64,000 nucleotides of DNA from Mycolicibacter kumamotonensis (lineage in GTDB: Bacteria; Actinomycetota; Actinomycetes; Mycobacteriales; Mycobacteriaceae): NCBI RefSeq assembly GCF_002086285.1, contig NZ_MVHU01000018.1, positions 27,911 through 91,910 on the forward strand. Direction: 5' to 3'. The notes under the pieces are model-generated. The model was not told where the DNA came from. It did not search any database and saw only the letters and a list, made by a program, of their open reading frames with translations. Numbering within the stretch: the first letter of the stretch is position 1; each line of letters opens with the position of its first letter. The translations under genes and the position numbers were made by a program. Below are positions 36,897 to 45,853 of this stretch, one piece after another.

Positions 36897-37199
36897 GTGC
36901 CTGCCAGTCAGGAAGAAATCATCGCCGGTCTCGCCGAGATCATCGAAGAGGTGACCGGTATCGAGCCGAGCGAGGTCACCGTCGAGAAGTCCTTCGTCGA
37001 CGACCTGGACATCGACTCGCTGTCGATGGTGGAGATCGCCGTGCAGACCGAAGACAAGTACGGCGTCAAGATCCCCGACGAAGACCTCGCGGGTCTGCGT
37101 ACCGTCGGCGACGTGGTCGGCTACATCCAGAAGCTCGAGGCCGAGAACCCCGAGGCTGCCGCCGCGCTGCGCGAGAAGTTCTCCTCGGAAAGCAACTGA
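36897..37199 (+). CDS. acpM: meromycolate extension acyl carrier protein
   Basis: AcpM carries growing meromycolate chains through FAS-II. GTG 36897 (preceded by AAGGGA) gives 100 residues. The phosphopantetheine site is Ser41 in [12 protein letters not shown]. The protein ends [11 protein letters not shown] and lacks about 15 residues of the C-terminal tail of M. tuberculosis AcpM; from memory, M. smegmatis AcpM is equally short. The frame is open upstream into fabD, but an 89-bp gap with a hairpin and ribosome binding site separates the genes. Confidence 0.97.
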   Translation: MPASQEEIIAGLAEIIEEVTGIEPSEVTVEKSFVDDLDIDSLSMVEIAVQTEDKYGVKIPDEDLAGLRTVGDVVGYIQKLEAENPEAAAALREKFSSESN

Positions 37200-37201
37200 C
37201 C

Positions 37202-38455
37202 GTGTCCTCTCAGCCTTCGACGGCCAACGGCGGTTACCCCAGTGTGGTGGTAACCGCCGTTGAGGCCACAACATCGGTCGGGGCGGACATCGAGAGTACG
37301 TGGAAAGGTCTGCTGGCCGGCGAGAGCGGAATTCACGTCCTCGAAGACGACTTCGTCACCAAGTGGGACCTGCCGGTCAAGATCGGCGGGCACCTGAAGG
37401 ATCCCGTCGACGACCACATGGGCCGGCTGGACATGCGGCGCATGTCCTACGTCCAGCGGATGGCCAAGCTGCTCGGCACCCGACTGTGGGAGAACGCCGG
37501 CTCGCCCGAGGTGGACCCGGACCGGTTCACCGTGGTGATCGGCACCGGCCTGGGCGGCGGCGAGAAGATCGTCGAGACCTATGACCTGATGAACGAGGGC
37601 GGCCCCCGCAAGGTGTCGCCGCTGGCCGTTCAGATGATCATGCCCAACGGCGCCGCCGCGGTGGTCGGCCTGCAACTGGGTGCTCGCGCCGGGGTCATCA
37701 CCCCGGTGTCGGCCTGTTCGTCGGGTTCGGAGGCGATCGCGCACGCGTGGCGTCAGATCGTCATGGGCGACGCGGACTTCGCGGTCTGCGGCGGTGTCGA
37801 AGGCGGCATCGAGGCACTGCCGATCGCGGCGTTCTCGATGATGCGCGCGATGTCGACCCGCAACGACGACCCCGAGGGCGCGTCGCGGCCGTTCGACAAG
37901 AACCGGGACGGCTTCGTGTTCGGTGAGGCCGGCGCGATGATGATCATCGAGACCGAGGAGCACGCCAAGGCCCGCGGCGCCAAGCCACTGGCGCGGCTGA
38001 TGGGCGCCGGGATCACCTCCGACGCCTTCCACATGGTGGCGCCGGGACCCGACGGCAAGCGGGCCGGCCGGGCGATGACGCGGTCGCTGGAGTTGGCGGG
38101 GCTGTCCGCCAAGGACGTCGACCACATCAACGCGCACGGAACGGCCACTCCGATCGGCGACACGGCCGAGGCGAACGCGATCCGGGAAGCCGGGTGCGAG
38201 CACGCCGCGGTGTACGCGCCCAAGTCGGCACTCGGCCACTCCATCGGTGCGGTCGGTGCGCTGGAGTCGGTGCTCACGGTGCTCACGCTGCGTGACGGGG
38301 TCATCCCGCCGACGCTGAACTACGAGACGCCGGACCCCGAGATCGACCTCGACATCGTCGCGGGCGAGCCTCGCTACGGCGACTACAAGTACGCCATCAA
38401 CAACTCATTCGGATTCGGTGGGCACAACGTCGCGCTCGCCTTCGGGCGGTACTGA
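37202..38455 (+). CDS. kasA: beta-ketoacyl-ACP synthase I
   Basis: KasA elongates acyl-AcpM with malonyl-AcpM in mycolic acid synthesis and is the target of thiolactomycin-type inhibitors. GTG 37202 ([11 protein letters not shown]) lies 2 bases after the acpM stop and gives 417 residues, one more than I recall for M. tuberculosis. The Cys-His-His triad is Cys172 (SACSSGSE), His312 (NAHGTATP) and His346 (ALGHSIGA), with Lys341 conserved. The long frame upstream overlaps acpM and is ignored. Confidence 0.98.
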   Translation: MSSQPSTANGGYPSVVVTAVEATTSVGADIESTWKGLLAGESGIHVLEDDFVTKWDLPVKIGGHLKDPVDDHMGRLDMRRMSYVQRMAKLLGTRLWENAGSPEVDPDRFTVVIGTGLGGGEKIVETYDLMNEGGPRKVSPLAVQMIMPNGAAAVVGLQLGARAGVITPVSACSSGSEAIAHAWRQIVMGDADFAVCGGVEGGIEALPIAAFSMMRAMSTRNDDPEGASRPFDKNRDGFVFGEAGAMMIIETEEHAKARGAKPLARLMGAGITSDAFHMVAPGPDGKRAGRAMTRSLELAGLSAKDVDHINAHGTATPIGDTAEANAIREAGCEHAAVYAPKSALGHSIGAVGALESVLTVLTLRDGVIPPTLNYETPDPEIDLDIVAGEPRYGDYKYAINNSFGFGGHNVALAFGRY

Positions 38456-38489
38456 CACCAGTACCAAGAGAGGGAAGTTCGCAACAGCC

Positions 38490-39758
38490 ATGTCAACGCT
38501 GGCCACAGGAAACGGTTTACCTAACGTCGTCGTCACCGGCTTCGCCTTGACGTCACCATTGGCCGCGGATGCGGAAGAGACCTGGAAACGGCTGCTGGAC
38601 GGCCAGAGCGGCATCCGCAAGCTCACCGATTCGTTCGTCGACGAGTTTGACCTGCCGGTCCGCATCGGCGGGCATCTCGTCGAGACGCCCGAGTCCTTCG
38701 ACGAAGGGCTCAGTCGGACCGAGCTGCGCCGGTTGTCCTATCTGCAGAAGGTGGCATTGGTGCTGAGCCGGCGAGCGTGGGACCACGCCGGCTCGCCCGA
38801 GGTCGACACCACGCGCCTGATGGTGTCGGTCGGCACCGGTCTGGGTTCCACCGAGGAACTGGTCTTCGCCTACGACGACATGCGAGAGCGGGGGCTCAGA
38901 GCGGTCTCGCCGCTGACCGTGCAGAAGTACATGCCCAATGCGGCCGCGGCCACGATCGGCTTGGACCGCAAGGCCAAAGCCGGGGTGCTCACGTCGATTT
39001 CGGCGTGCGCGTCGGGGTCGGAGGGCATTGCCCGGGCCTGGCAGCAGATCGTGCTCGGCGAAGCCGACATCGCGATCTGCGGCGGGGTGGAACAGCGCAT
39101 CGAGGCGGTGCCGATCGCCGGCTTCGCCCAGATGCGCATCGTGATGTCGACGAACAACGATGACCCGGCCGGTGCCTGCCGTCCGTTCGACCGTGACCGC
39201 GACGGGTTCGTGTTCGGCGAGGCCGGCGCCCTGCTGGTGATCGAGACCGAAGAGCACGCAAAGGCCCGCGGCGCCAACATCATCGCGCGGATCATGGGTG
39301 GTGCCGTCACCTCCGACGGCTACCACATCGTGGCCCCCGACCCGAATGGTGAGCAGGCCGCCCACGCGATGAAGCGGGCGATCGAGTTGGCCGGGCTGAC
39401 CCCGGGCGACATCGACCACATCAACGCCCACGCCACCGCCACGACGGTCGGTGACATCGCCGAATCCCACGCCATCGACAACGCGCTGGGCAAGGGCGGC
39501 GGCGGCGCCGCGGTCTACGCGCCCAAGTCGGCACTGGGGCACTCGGTGGGGGCGGCCGGCGCGGCGGAATCCATCCTGACCGTGCTCACGTTGCGCGACC
39601 AGGTCATCCCGCCGACCCTGAACCTGAAGAATCTTGACCCCGAGATCGACCTGGACGTGGTGTCGGGCGAAGCCCGACCGGGCAACTACCAGTACGCGAT
39701 CAACAACTCGTTCGGATTCGGCGGGCACAACGTCGCGCTCGTCTTCGGCCGGTACTGA
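38490..39758 (+). CDS. kasB: beta-ketoacyl-ACP synthase II
   Basis: KasB carries out the last elongations of meromycolate, adding full length. The 422-residue protein has Cys173 (SACASGSE), His314 (NAHATATT) and His351 (ALGHSVGA). The KasA and KasB products are clearly paralogs arising by duplication. ATG 38490 ([12 protein letters not shown]) is used; the purine-rich AGGGAAG lies 13 bases upstream, a long spacing, and the extended N-terminus of M. tuberculosis KasB is not encoded here. It is 34 bp after kasA. Confidence 0.96.
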   Translation: MSTLATGNGLPNVVVTGFALTSPLAADAEETWKRLLDGQSGIRKLTDSFVDEFDLPVRIGGHLVETPESFDEGLSRTELRRLSYLQKVALVLSRRAWDHAGSPEVDTTRLMVSVGTGLGSTEELVFAYDDMRERGLRAVSPLTVQKYMPNAAAATIGLDRKAKAGVLTSISACASGSEGIARAWQQIVLGEADIAICGGVEQRIEAVPIAGFAQMRIVMSTNNDDPAGACRPFDRDRDGFVFGEAGALLVIETEEHAKARGANIIARIMGGAVTSDGYHIVAPDPNGEQAAHAMKRAIELAGLTPGDIDHINAHATATTVGDIAESHAIDNALGKGGGGAAVYAPKSALGHSVGAAGAAESILTVLTLRDQVIPPTLNLKNLDPEIDLDVVSGEARPGNYQYAINNSFGFGGHNVALVFGRY

Positions 39759-39802
39759 CGGCCGCACAGCGGCCCAAGCATGAAACGACAAGGAGACGCG
39801 CG

Positions 39803-41224
39803 ATGACGACCATGGCTCCCGAAACGGTGGGCGAATCACTCGATCCGCGCGATCCCCTGCTGCGGCTGTCGACGTTCTTCGACGACGGCACCGTGGAACT
39901 GCTGCACGAGCGGGACCGCTCGGGCGTGCTGGCCGCGGTCGGTGAGGTCAACGGGGTGCGCACCATTGCGTTCTGCACCGACGGCACCGTGATGGGCGGT
40001 GCGATGGGCATCGACGGCTGCGACCACATCGTCAACGCCTACGACACCGCGATCGCCGAGCAGAGCCCGATCGTGGGTCTGTGGCACTCCGGTGGAGCCC
40101 GGCTGGCCGAAGGGGTGCGCGCCCTGCACGCGGTGGGGCGGGTCTTCGAGGCCATGATCCGGGCTTCGGGCTACGTCCCGCAGATCTCGGTGGTGGTCGG
40201 CTTCGCCGCCGGCGGCGCCGCCTACGGTCCGGCGCTGACCGACGTCATCGTGATGGCCCCGGAGGGGCGGGTCTTCGTCACCGGTCCCGACGTGGTGCGC
40301 AGCGTCACCGGTGAGGACGTCGACATGGCCGCCCTCGGCGGCCCCGACACCCACCACAAGAAGTCGGGTGTGTGCCACATCGTCGCCGACGACGAACTCG
40401 ACGCCTACGAGCGGGGCCGCCGCCTGGTCGGGTTGTTCTGCCAGCAGGGTCATTTCGACCGCAACAAGGCCGAGGCCGGCGAGATCGACCTGCACGCACT
40501 GCTGCCGGAGTCGGCGCGGCGCGCCTACGACGTGCATCCGCTGGTGCACGGGCTGCTGGACTCCGACGCCCCGTTCGACGAGTTCCAGGCCAAGTGGGCG
40601 CCGTCGATGGTGGTCGGGCTGGGCCGGCTGTCGGGTCGCACCGTCGGCGTGCTGGCCAACAACCCGCTGCGGCTGGGCGGCTGCCTGAACTCCGAAAGCG
40701 CCGAGAAGGCGGCACGTTTCGTGCGGCTGTGCGACGCGTTCGGGATTCCGCTGATCGTGATCGTCGACGTGCCGGGCTATCTGCCGGGGGTCGGCCAGGA
40801 GTGGGGCGGCGTGGTGCGCCGCGGCGCCAAGCTGCTGCACGCGTTCGGCGAGGCCACCGTCCCCCGGGTCACGCTGGTCACCCGCAAGACCTACGGCGGG
40901 GCCTACATCGCGATGAACTCCCGATCCTTGGGCGCCACCAAGGTGTTCGCCTGGCCGGACGCCGAGGTCGCGGTGATGGGCGCCAAGGCCGCGGTCGGCA
41001 TTCTGCACAAGAAGAAGCTGGCCGCCGCGCCCGATCACGAGCGGGACGCGCTGCACGAGGAGCTGGCGGCCGAGCACGAGCGGATCGCCGGCGGGGTGGA
41101 CAGCGCCATCGACATCGGTGTGGTCGACGAGAAGATCGACCCGTCGCACACCCGCGGCAAGATCACCCAGGCACTGGCCGAGGCCCCCGCCCGCCGCGGC
41201 CGCCACAAGAACATCCCGCTGTAA
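39803..41224 (+). CDS. accD6: acetyl/propionyl-CoA carboxylase carboxyltransferase beta subunit
   Basis: AccD6 transfers carboxyl from biotin on AccA3 to acetyl-CoA, giving malonyl-CoA for FAS-I and FAS-II. The 473-residue protein has the crotonase-like carboxyltransferase N and C domains with the oxyanion-hole segments SGGARLAEGV and FAAGGAAYGPA (N half) and PGYLPGVGQEWGGVVRRGAKLL and RKTYGGAYIAMNS (C half). ATG 39803 follows AAGGAG. It is the last gene of the FAS-II operon and is followed by a 60-base hairpin. Confidence 0.97.
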   Translation: MTTMAPETVGESLDPRDPLLRLSTFFDDGTVELLHERDRSGVLAAVGEVNGVRTIAFCTDGTVMGGAMGIDGCDHIVNAYDTAIAEQSPIVGLWHSGGARLAEGVRALHAVGRVFEAMIRASGYVPQISVVVGFAAGGAAYGPALTDVIVMAPEGRVFVTGPDVVRSVTGEDVDMAALGGPDTHHKKSGVCHIVADDELDAYERGRRLVGLFCQQGHFDRNKAEAGEIDLHALLPESARRAYDVHPLVHGLLDSDAPFDEFQAKWAPSMVVGLGRLSGRTVGVLANNPLRLGGCLNSESAEKAARFVRLCDAFGIPLIVIVDVPGYLPGVGQEWGGVVRRGAKLLHAFGEATVPRVTLVTRKTYGGAYIAMNSRSLGATKVFAWPDAEVAVMGAKAAVGILHKKKLAAAPDHERDALHEELAAEHERIAGGVDSAIDIGVVDEKIDPSHTRGKITQALAEAPARRGRHKNIPL

Positions 41225-41246
41225 TTTCTCGCGCGAGGATTCTCCC

Positions 41247-41306
41247 GCGAGCAGACGCAGAATCGCACAAACTGCCGTGCGGCAGTGCGATTTTGCGTCT
41301 GCTCGC
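41247..41306. terminator. 60-base near-perfect hairpin after accD6
   Basis: Arms 41247-41268 and 41285-41306 pair over 22 bp with one mismatch (GCGAGCAGACGCA... against ...TGCGTCTGCTCGC). Inside, CTGCC-GTGC-GGCAG (41272-41285) forms a second stem. It stands between the FAS-II operon and the convergent SDR gene, so it can end transcription from both sides. The sequence looks like an intergenic repeat that I believe occurs widely in mycobacteria. Confidence 0.85.
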
Positions 41307-41345
41307 CCCCAAGTGCCCCTGGTCTCGCCAAGTCCCCCTAGTGGC

Positions 41346-42095
41346 CTACCGCGTGGTGTAGCCGCCGTTGGCGAAGATGGTCTGGCCGGTGATCCAGTGC
41401 CCGCCGTCGAGCAGGAACGCCACCAGCGGGGCGATGTCCTCGATGCGGGTCAGTCGGTTGCCCATCCCCTGCGACTTGTGGAACTCCACCCGCTCCGGGG
41501 TCTCCTGCGGGTAGAAGAACGGGGTGTCCATCGGGCCCGGGGCAACGCTGTTGACGTTGATGCCCCGAGCGCCGAACTCCTTGGCCGCGGCCCGGGTGAA
41601 GTGCTCCACCGGGCTCTTGGAGCCCGCGTAAGTGGAGTAGCCGTCGGTGAACGCGCCCAGCAGTGCGGTCACGATCGTCACCACCGAACCGTTGTCGTTG
41701 AGCCGCCTGCCGGCCTGCTGCAGGAAGAAATACGCCGACTTGGAGTTGATGTCGAACATCGAATCATATTCGGCCTCAGTGGTTTCCAGCACGGGCTTGC
41801 GCAACACCTTTCCGACGGTGTTGACCGCGAAGTCCACCCCGCCGAATGCATCCACGGCGGCGTCGAACAGCGCGGTGACATTGGCCGGGCGGGTCAGGTC
41901 GCCTTGGACCTTGATCGCCTTGGCGCCGGCGGCCTGCACCGCGGCGACGGTCTTGTCGGCGTCGGGTTCGGAACTGTCGCTGTTGTAGTGCACCGCGACG
42001 TTGACGCCGCTGCTCGCCAGCGTGGTGCTGATCAGGCCGCCCAGGTTCTTGGCCCCGGCCGCAACGACCGCCGATTTGCCCGCAAGTTTGCTCAT
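41346..42095 (-). CDS. short-chain dehydrogenase/reductase
   Basis: The 249-residue SDR has the catalytic Tyr156 and Lys160 (YAGSK) and the structural NTVG at 92-95. Two features are atypical: the coenzyme motif reads AAGAKNLGG instead of TGxxxGxG, and the position of the catalytic Ser holds Thr143. The C-terminus GHWITGQTIFANGGYTTR is standard. ATG 42095 has AGGAGGGA upstream. The substrate is unknown. It is divergent from a LysR regulator with a LysR-type box between them, so control by that regulator is likely. Confidence 0.88.
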   Translation of the reverse strand: MSKLAGKSAVVAAGAKNLGGLISTTLASSGVNVAVHYNSDSSEPDADKTVAAVQAAGAKAIKVQGDLTRPANVTALFDAAVDAFGGVDFAVNTVGKVLRKPVLETTEAEYDSMFDINSKSAYFFLQQAGRRLNDNGSVVTIVTALLGAFTDGYSTYAGSKSPVEHFTRAAAKEFGARGINVNSVAPGPMDTPFFYPQETPERVEFHKSQGMGNRLTRIEDIAPLVAFLLDGGHWITGQTIFANGGYTTR

Positions 42096-42143
42096 TGGGT
42101 TGTCCCTCCTGTCTCGGATTCCCGAAGCTAGTCGGCAAACACA

Positions 42144-42164
42144 CAAATGAGAAACACCAATTTG
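42144..42164. promoter_or_regulatory. LysR-type box between the SDR and lysR-family genes
   Basis: CAAAT-N11-ATTTG is a perfect T-N11-A inverted repeat, the usual recognition pattern of LysR-type regulators. It lies 42-62 bp upstream of the regulator start and 49-69 bp upstream of the SDR start, where it can serve both promoters. Confidence 0.7.
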
Positions 42165-42205
42165 CGACTTTTCAACAACTATCACTTGTGGCTAGTGTGG
42201 TGTCG

Positions 42206-43084
42206 GTGTGCACCGTCCCCGATCTGCGCCGGCTGAGCCATTTCATCGCCGTCGTGGACGCCTCCGGTTTCACCCGGGCTGCTGCGCAGCTGCACCTGTC
42301 CCAGCAGGCGCTGTCCAGCTCCGTCCGCCAGCTCGAGAAGGACCTCGGAGCGACGCTGCTGGTGCGCTCCGGGCGGCGCATCTCGCTCACCGCCGCGGGC
42401 CAGACGCTGCTCGATGAGGGGCGCACCCTGTTGGCGGCGGCCCGGACGATCACCCAACACACCCAGGCTGCGGCCAGCGCCAAACCGGATGAGTTCGTGG
42501 TGGGCCACTCCCCTGCGATCACCAACCATGACGTCTACGCGCTCATCGAACCCGCGATCGCCGAAGCGCCCAGCACCTCGTTCACCGTGCGGCAGATGTT
42601 CCCCGACCAGCTGGTCGCCGGGGTCCGCGACGGCTCCGTGCACTTGGGCTTGCGCCGCGGAGTGGTGCCTCAGGAGCGGCTCGCCACAACGGTGATCCGT
42701 TACGACACACTGCGTGTCGCGGTGCGCAGCGACCATCCACTGGCCGGACGCACCCACCTCGCCATGGCCGACCTGGCCGGTGAATTCATTGCACTGTGGG
42801 CACCGCCCGGGGAATCGTACTACAGCGACTTTCTGATCAACGCCTGCCGGCGCGCCGGCTTCGAACCCCAGTACCGGGTCAGCCGGGTGCAGGGCTGCCC
42901 GCCCGAGGTCGCCGCGATCACCGAGGACGCCGCCGCGTTCGTCACCGCCCCGCCGGGTCCGGCCGTCGACGGCGCCGTCACCGTGATCGATGTCGCCGAA
43001 CCGCTGCTGGTGCCCCTGCAGGCGCTGTGGCAACCGCACACCGGTTCGGCGGTGCGGGACCTGATTCTGCGCTGCCGTCCTTGA
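42206..43084 (+). CDS. LysR-family transcriptional regulator
   Basis: The 292-residue protein has the LysR winged helix at about 5-65 (LRRLSHFIAVVDASGFTRAAAQLHLSQQALSSSVRQLEKDLG, quoted in parts: AAAQLHLSQQALSSS is the recognition region) and a substrate-binding domain to the end. The start is uncertain among GTGs at 42188, 42197, 42200 and 42206. I choose 42206 because TAGTGT (42193-42198) is a good -10 hexamer 7 bases before it, which suggests a leaderless mRNA. Probable target: the divergent SDR gene. Confidence 0.88.
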   Translation: MCTVPDLRRLSHFIAVVDASGFTRAAAQLHLSQQALSSSVRQLEKDLGATLLVRSGRRISLTAAGQTLLDEGRTLLAAARTITQHTQAAASAKPDEFVVGHSPAITNHDVYALIEPAIAEAPSTSFTVRQMFPDQLVAGVRDGSVHLGLRRGVVPQERLATTVIRYDTLRVAVRSDHPLAGRTHLAMADLAGEFIALWAPPGESYYSDFLINACRRAGFEPQYRVSRVQGCPPEVAAITEDAAAFVTAPPGPAVDGAVTVIDVAEPLLVPLQALWQPHTGSAVRDLILRCRP

Positions 43085-43151
43085 CAACCAGCACCCGGAG
43101 CTCCACAATTCATCATGCGATGAATTTCTTGCTTCATCCGGATGGAGTGCG

Positions 43152-43718
43152 ATGCCCGCGTATCTGGCCGCCCTGGTACTCGCCTTGTGTCCCGTGCTGG
43201 TCCTCACCCGCCTGATCGTGCTGCGGCGCAGCGGAACCCACGCCATGCATTTCGGAAGCATGGACAACAAGGACTTTCTGATTCCGCCCTTCGCGCTGGT
43301 CTACTTCTACGTGGTCTTCGCCGACGCCTTCGGATGGCCGCTGGTCGGCTCCGAACCGTTCTTCACCTCCGCTGCCATCGACTGGATCGGGGTGGCATTC
43401 TGCTTCGCCGGCCTGGCAATGGTGGTGCTGAGCCTGGTCGCCTTCGGCACCAGTTTCCGGGTGGGCATCGACACCGAGCGCCCGGACAAGCTGGTGACGT
43501 CGGGGGTGTTCGCCGTCAGCCGCAACCCCATCTACGTCGGATTCGGCTTGGTGCTGCTCGGTGAGTTCCTCGTGTTTCCCACCTGGATTCCGTTGATCTA
43601 CCTGCTGGCCGGGGTATGGCTGTTCAACCGTCAGGTGCTGCGGGAGGAAGCCTTCATGCGTGGGCACTACGGCCGGGAGTACGCCGAATACTGCGGCCGC
43701 GTCCGCCGGTACCTGTGA
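43152..43718 (+). CDS. isoprenylcysteine carboxyl methyltransferase (ICMT) family membrane protein
   Basis: The 188-residue protein has four or five hydrophobic helices (about 2-20, 43-62, 77-98, 118-150) and the ICMT/PEMT SAM-binding region: VTSGVFAVSRNPIYVGF, then EEAFMRGHYGREYAEYCGRVRRYL. Such bacterial proteins methylate an unknown membrane substrate; protein prenylation is not expected. GGAG lies upstream of ATG 43152. Its stop is 1 bp from the stop of the opposing glpD gene. Confidence 0.88.
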   Translation: MPAYLAALVLALCPVLVLTRLIVLRRSGTHAMHFGSMDNKDFLIPPFALVYFYVVFADAFGWPLVGSEPFFTSAAIDWIGVAFCFAGLAMVVLSLVAFGTSFRVGIDTERPDKLVTSGVFAVSRNPIYVGFGLVLLGEFLVFPTWIPLIYLLAGVWLFNRQVLREEAFMRGHYGREYAEYCGRVRRYL

Positions 43719-43719
43719 C

Positions 43720-45261
43720 TCAATCGGTGGCCGCGACGAACTCGCGCGCCACCTCGACCACCCGCTCCCGGTCGGCGGCCACCAGCCCGATCCGGGTGCG
43801 GCGATCCAAGATGTCGTCGACACTGAGGGCACCCTCGTGGCTGACCGCGTACTCGAACTCGGCGCGGATCACGTCGATCCCCTCGGCTACCGGGTCATCC
43901 GGTCGCCGGCAGGTGGCGGTGGCGAGCACGTTGGCCGCTTCCGCGCCGTAGCGTGCCACCAGGGATTCGGGTAGCGCCCGCGGCGCGGGCACCGCCGAAG
44001 ACACCGGGTTGTTCGGCGCGCCCACCAGCGGCAGGTCGCGGGTGCGGCAGGGTGTGGCGCGCAGCGCCCGCGTTCGCACCGCCCGGTCCAGGACGTCTTC
44101 GGCCATATGCCGGTACTCGGTCAGTTTGCCGCCGATAACGCTGAGCACCCCGGACTCCGATTCGACGACGGCATGGTTGCGCGAGACGTCGGCGGTGCGG
44201 CCCTGCCCGGTGTCGATCAGCGGGCGCAGACCCGCATAGGAGCCGATCACGTCACCGACATCGACTGCGGCGCCCAGCGCCCTGTTGACGGTGTCCAGCA
44301 GGAAGGACACTTCTTCTGTAGTAGGTTGCGGCACATCGGGAATCGGTCCGGGCGCCTCTTCGTCGGTGAGCCCCAGATAGACCCGGCCGAGCTGTTCGGG
44401 CATGGCGAAGACGAACCGGTTCAGCTCCCCCGGTATCGGTACGGTCAGCGCCGCGGTCGGGTGGCCGAAAGCGGAGGCGTCGAACACCAGGTGGGTGCCG
44501 CGGCTCGGCCGCAGCCGCAATCCGGGGTCGATGTCGGCGGCCCACACCCCGGTCGCGTTGATGACAGCCCGCGCGGTGACGTCGAAGGACTCGGCGGAGA
44601 GTTGGTCGGTCAGCCGAACCGACTCGCCGGTGGCCGCTGACGCGGCCACGTAGCTGAGGATCGTCGCACCGTGCTGGGCCGCGGTGCGGGCCACCGCCGT
44701 GACCAACCGGGCGTCGTCGATCAACTGCCCGTCGTAGGCCAGCAGCCCGCCGTCCAGGCCGTCGCGACGTACCGTCGGCGCCAAGTCGATGACCTGTTCG
44801 CGCGAGATCCGTTGCGAGCGGGGCAACACCGTCGCCGGCGTGTGCGCCAGCCGACGCAGCGCGTCACCGGCGAGAAAGCCGGCACGCACCAGCGCCCGGT
44901 CGCGCCCGCGCATCGACCCCAGCAACGGCACCAGCTGCGGCATCGCTCGCACCAGATGAGGTGCGTTGCGGGTCATCAGGATTCCGCGCTCGATGGCGCT
45001 GCGTCGGGCGATGCCCACGTTGCCGGTCGCCAGGTAGCGCAGCCCACCGTGCACGAGTTTGGAGCTCCACCGGCTGGTGCCGAACGCCAGGTCGTGCTTT
45101 TCGACCAGCACCACCCGCAATCCGCGGGTGGCGGCGTCCAGGGCGATGCCGGCGCCGGTGATCCCACCGCCGATCACGACGACGTCGACGGGGGCGCCGT
45201 CGGCCAGGGCCGTCAGCTCGGCGGTGCGGCGGGCGGCGTTGAGCGCCGCGTCGGCTATCAC
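43720..45261 (-). CDS. glpD: glycerol-3-phosphate dehydrogenase (FAD, membrane-associated)
   Basis: GlpD oxidises glycerol-3-phosphate to dihydroxyacetone phosphate, passing electrons to the quinone pool. The 513-residue protein has the FAD motif GGGITGAG at 31-38, the conserved WSSKLVHGGLRYL, and C-terminal GGKLTEYRHMAEDV. It corresponds by position to M. tuberculosis glpD1 (Rv2249c). The GTG start overlaps the TGA of the upstream TetR gene (GTGA), so the regulator and the enzyme are translated together. Confidence 0.95.
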   Translation of the reverse strand: MIADAALNAARRTAELTALADGAPVDVVVIGGGITGAGIALDAATRGLRVVLVEKHDLAFGTSRWSSKLVHGGLRYLATGNVGIARRSAIERGILMTRNAPHLVRAMPQLVPLLGSMRGRDRALVRAGFLAGDALRRLAHTPATVLPRSQRISREQVIDLAPTVRRDGLDGGLLAYDGQLIDDARLVTAVARTAAQHGATILSYVAASAATGESVRLTDQLSAESFDVTARAVINATGVWAADIDPGLRLRPSRGTHLVFDASAFGHPTAALTVPIPGELNRFVFAMPEQLGRVYLGLTDEEAPGPIPDVPQPTTEEVSFLLDTVNRALGAAVDVGDVIGSYAGLRPLIDTGQGRTADVSRNHAVVESESGVLSVIGGKLTEYRHMAEDVLDRAVRTRALRATPCRTRDLPLVGAPNNPVSSAVPAPRALPESLVARYGAEAANVLATATCRRPDDPVAEGIDVIRAEFEYAVSHEGALSVDDILDRRTRIGLVAADRERVVEVAREFVAATD

Positions 45262-45836
45262 GACAGGTACCTGTTCAGCGCGTAGGTCAGTTCGGCGGCC
45301 AGTGCGTCCTCATCCAGAATCGGCGCGACGATCTGTGCCGACTGGATCGCCGACTGGGTGATCAGCAGGCACATCGCGGCGAGCTGACGCGGGTCACCCG
45401 TCCGGACACCGCCGCCGCCCTGGGCATTGGCGAGCTCGGTGCCGACCAGGTCGACCAGGCGCCGTTGGCTGGCGCCCATTCGCTCGGCGATGTAGACCAT
45501 CGCCAGGTCGGGCGCGTGATGCAGCACCTGCATGACCACCTCGTCGCGACGCAGCCGCGCGGCTACCCCGACGATCCGGTCGACCAGGGCCTCGCGTCCG
45601 GTGCCGCGGGGCGCCAGCCCCGTCCAAGCGTCGGTGACCCGGGCGGTGAGCAGCGCGGCGATCACCGCTCGGCTGTCGCGCCAGCGCCGATAGACGGTGG
45701 GCCGGCTGACACCGGCGCGGCGGGCGATGGCCGCCAACGTCACCCGCTCGACTCCGAGCGCGAGCAGACAGCTCGCCGCGGCGTCGAGGATCCGGTCCCC
45801 CACCCCGAGCTGCTCATCATTACTGGTTGACAGCAT
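45258..45836 (-). CDS. TetR-family regulator (Rv2250c-like)
   Basis: The 192-residue protein has the TetR helix-turn-helix at about 14-60 (ILDAAASCLLALGVERVTLAAIARRAGV, recognition part SRPTVYRRWRDSRAV). The C-terminal ligand domain is short and helical. It is in an operon with glpD and starts only 17 bp from the divergent ADPS-like gene; an inverted repeat over this gap is the probable operator. ATG 45836 has no ribosome binding site but lies 7 bases from a TACAGT hexamer, so it is probably leaderless. Confidence 0.9.
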   Translation of the reverse strand: MLSTSNDEQLGVGDRILDAAASCLLALGVERVTLAAIARRAGVSRPTVYRRWRDSRAVIAALLTARVTDAWTGLAPRGTGREALVDRIVGVAARLRRDEVVMQVLHHAPDLAMVYIAERMGASQRRLVDLVGTELANAQGGGGVRTGDPRQLAAMCLLITQSAIQSAQIVAPILDEDALAAELTYALNRYLS

Positions 45837-45850
45837 ATGTAATACTGTAA
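45828..45850. promoter_or_regulatory. probable TetR operator and overlapping divergent leaderless promoters
   Basis: TGACAG-N11-CTGTAA is an imperfect inverted repeat (5 of 6 positions) that spans the 17-bp gap between the two starts. A TACTGT hexamer (45843-45848) faces right, 5 bases before ATG 45854; TACAGT (45849-45844) faces left, 7 bases before ATG 45836. Both mRNAs should be leaderless, and one bound repressor would cover both. Confidence 0.6.
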
Positions 45851-45853
45851 CGC

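Noticed and set aside
45827..45832. TTGACA as a -35 box for the ADPS-like gene
   Set aside because: Only 10 bases separate it from the TACTGT hexamer, too short for a -35/-10 pair; it is better seen as part of the operator.
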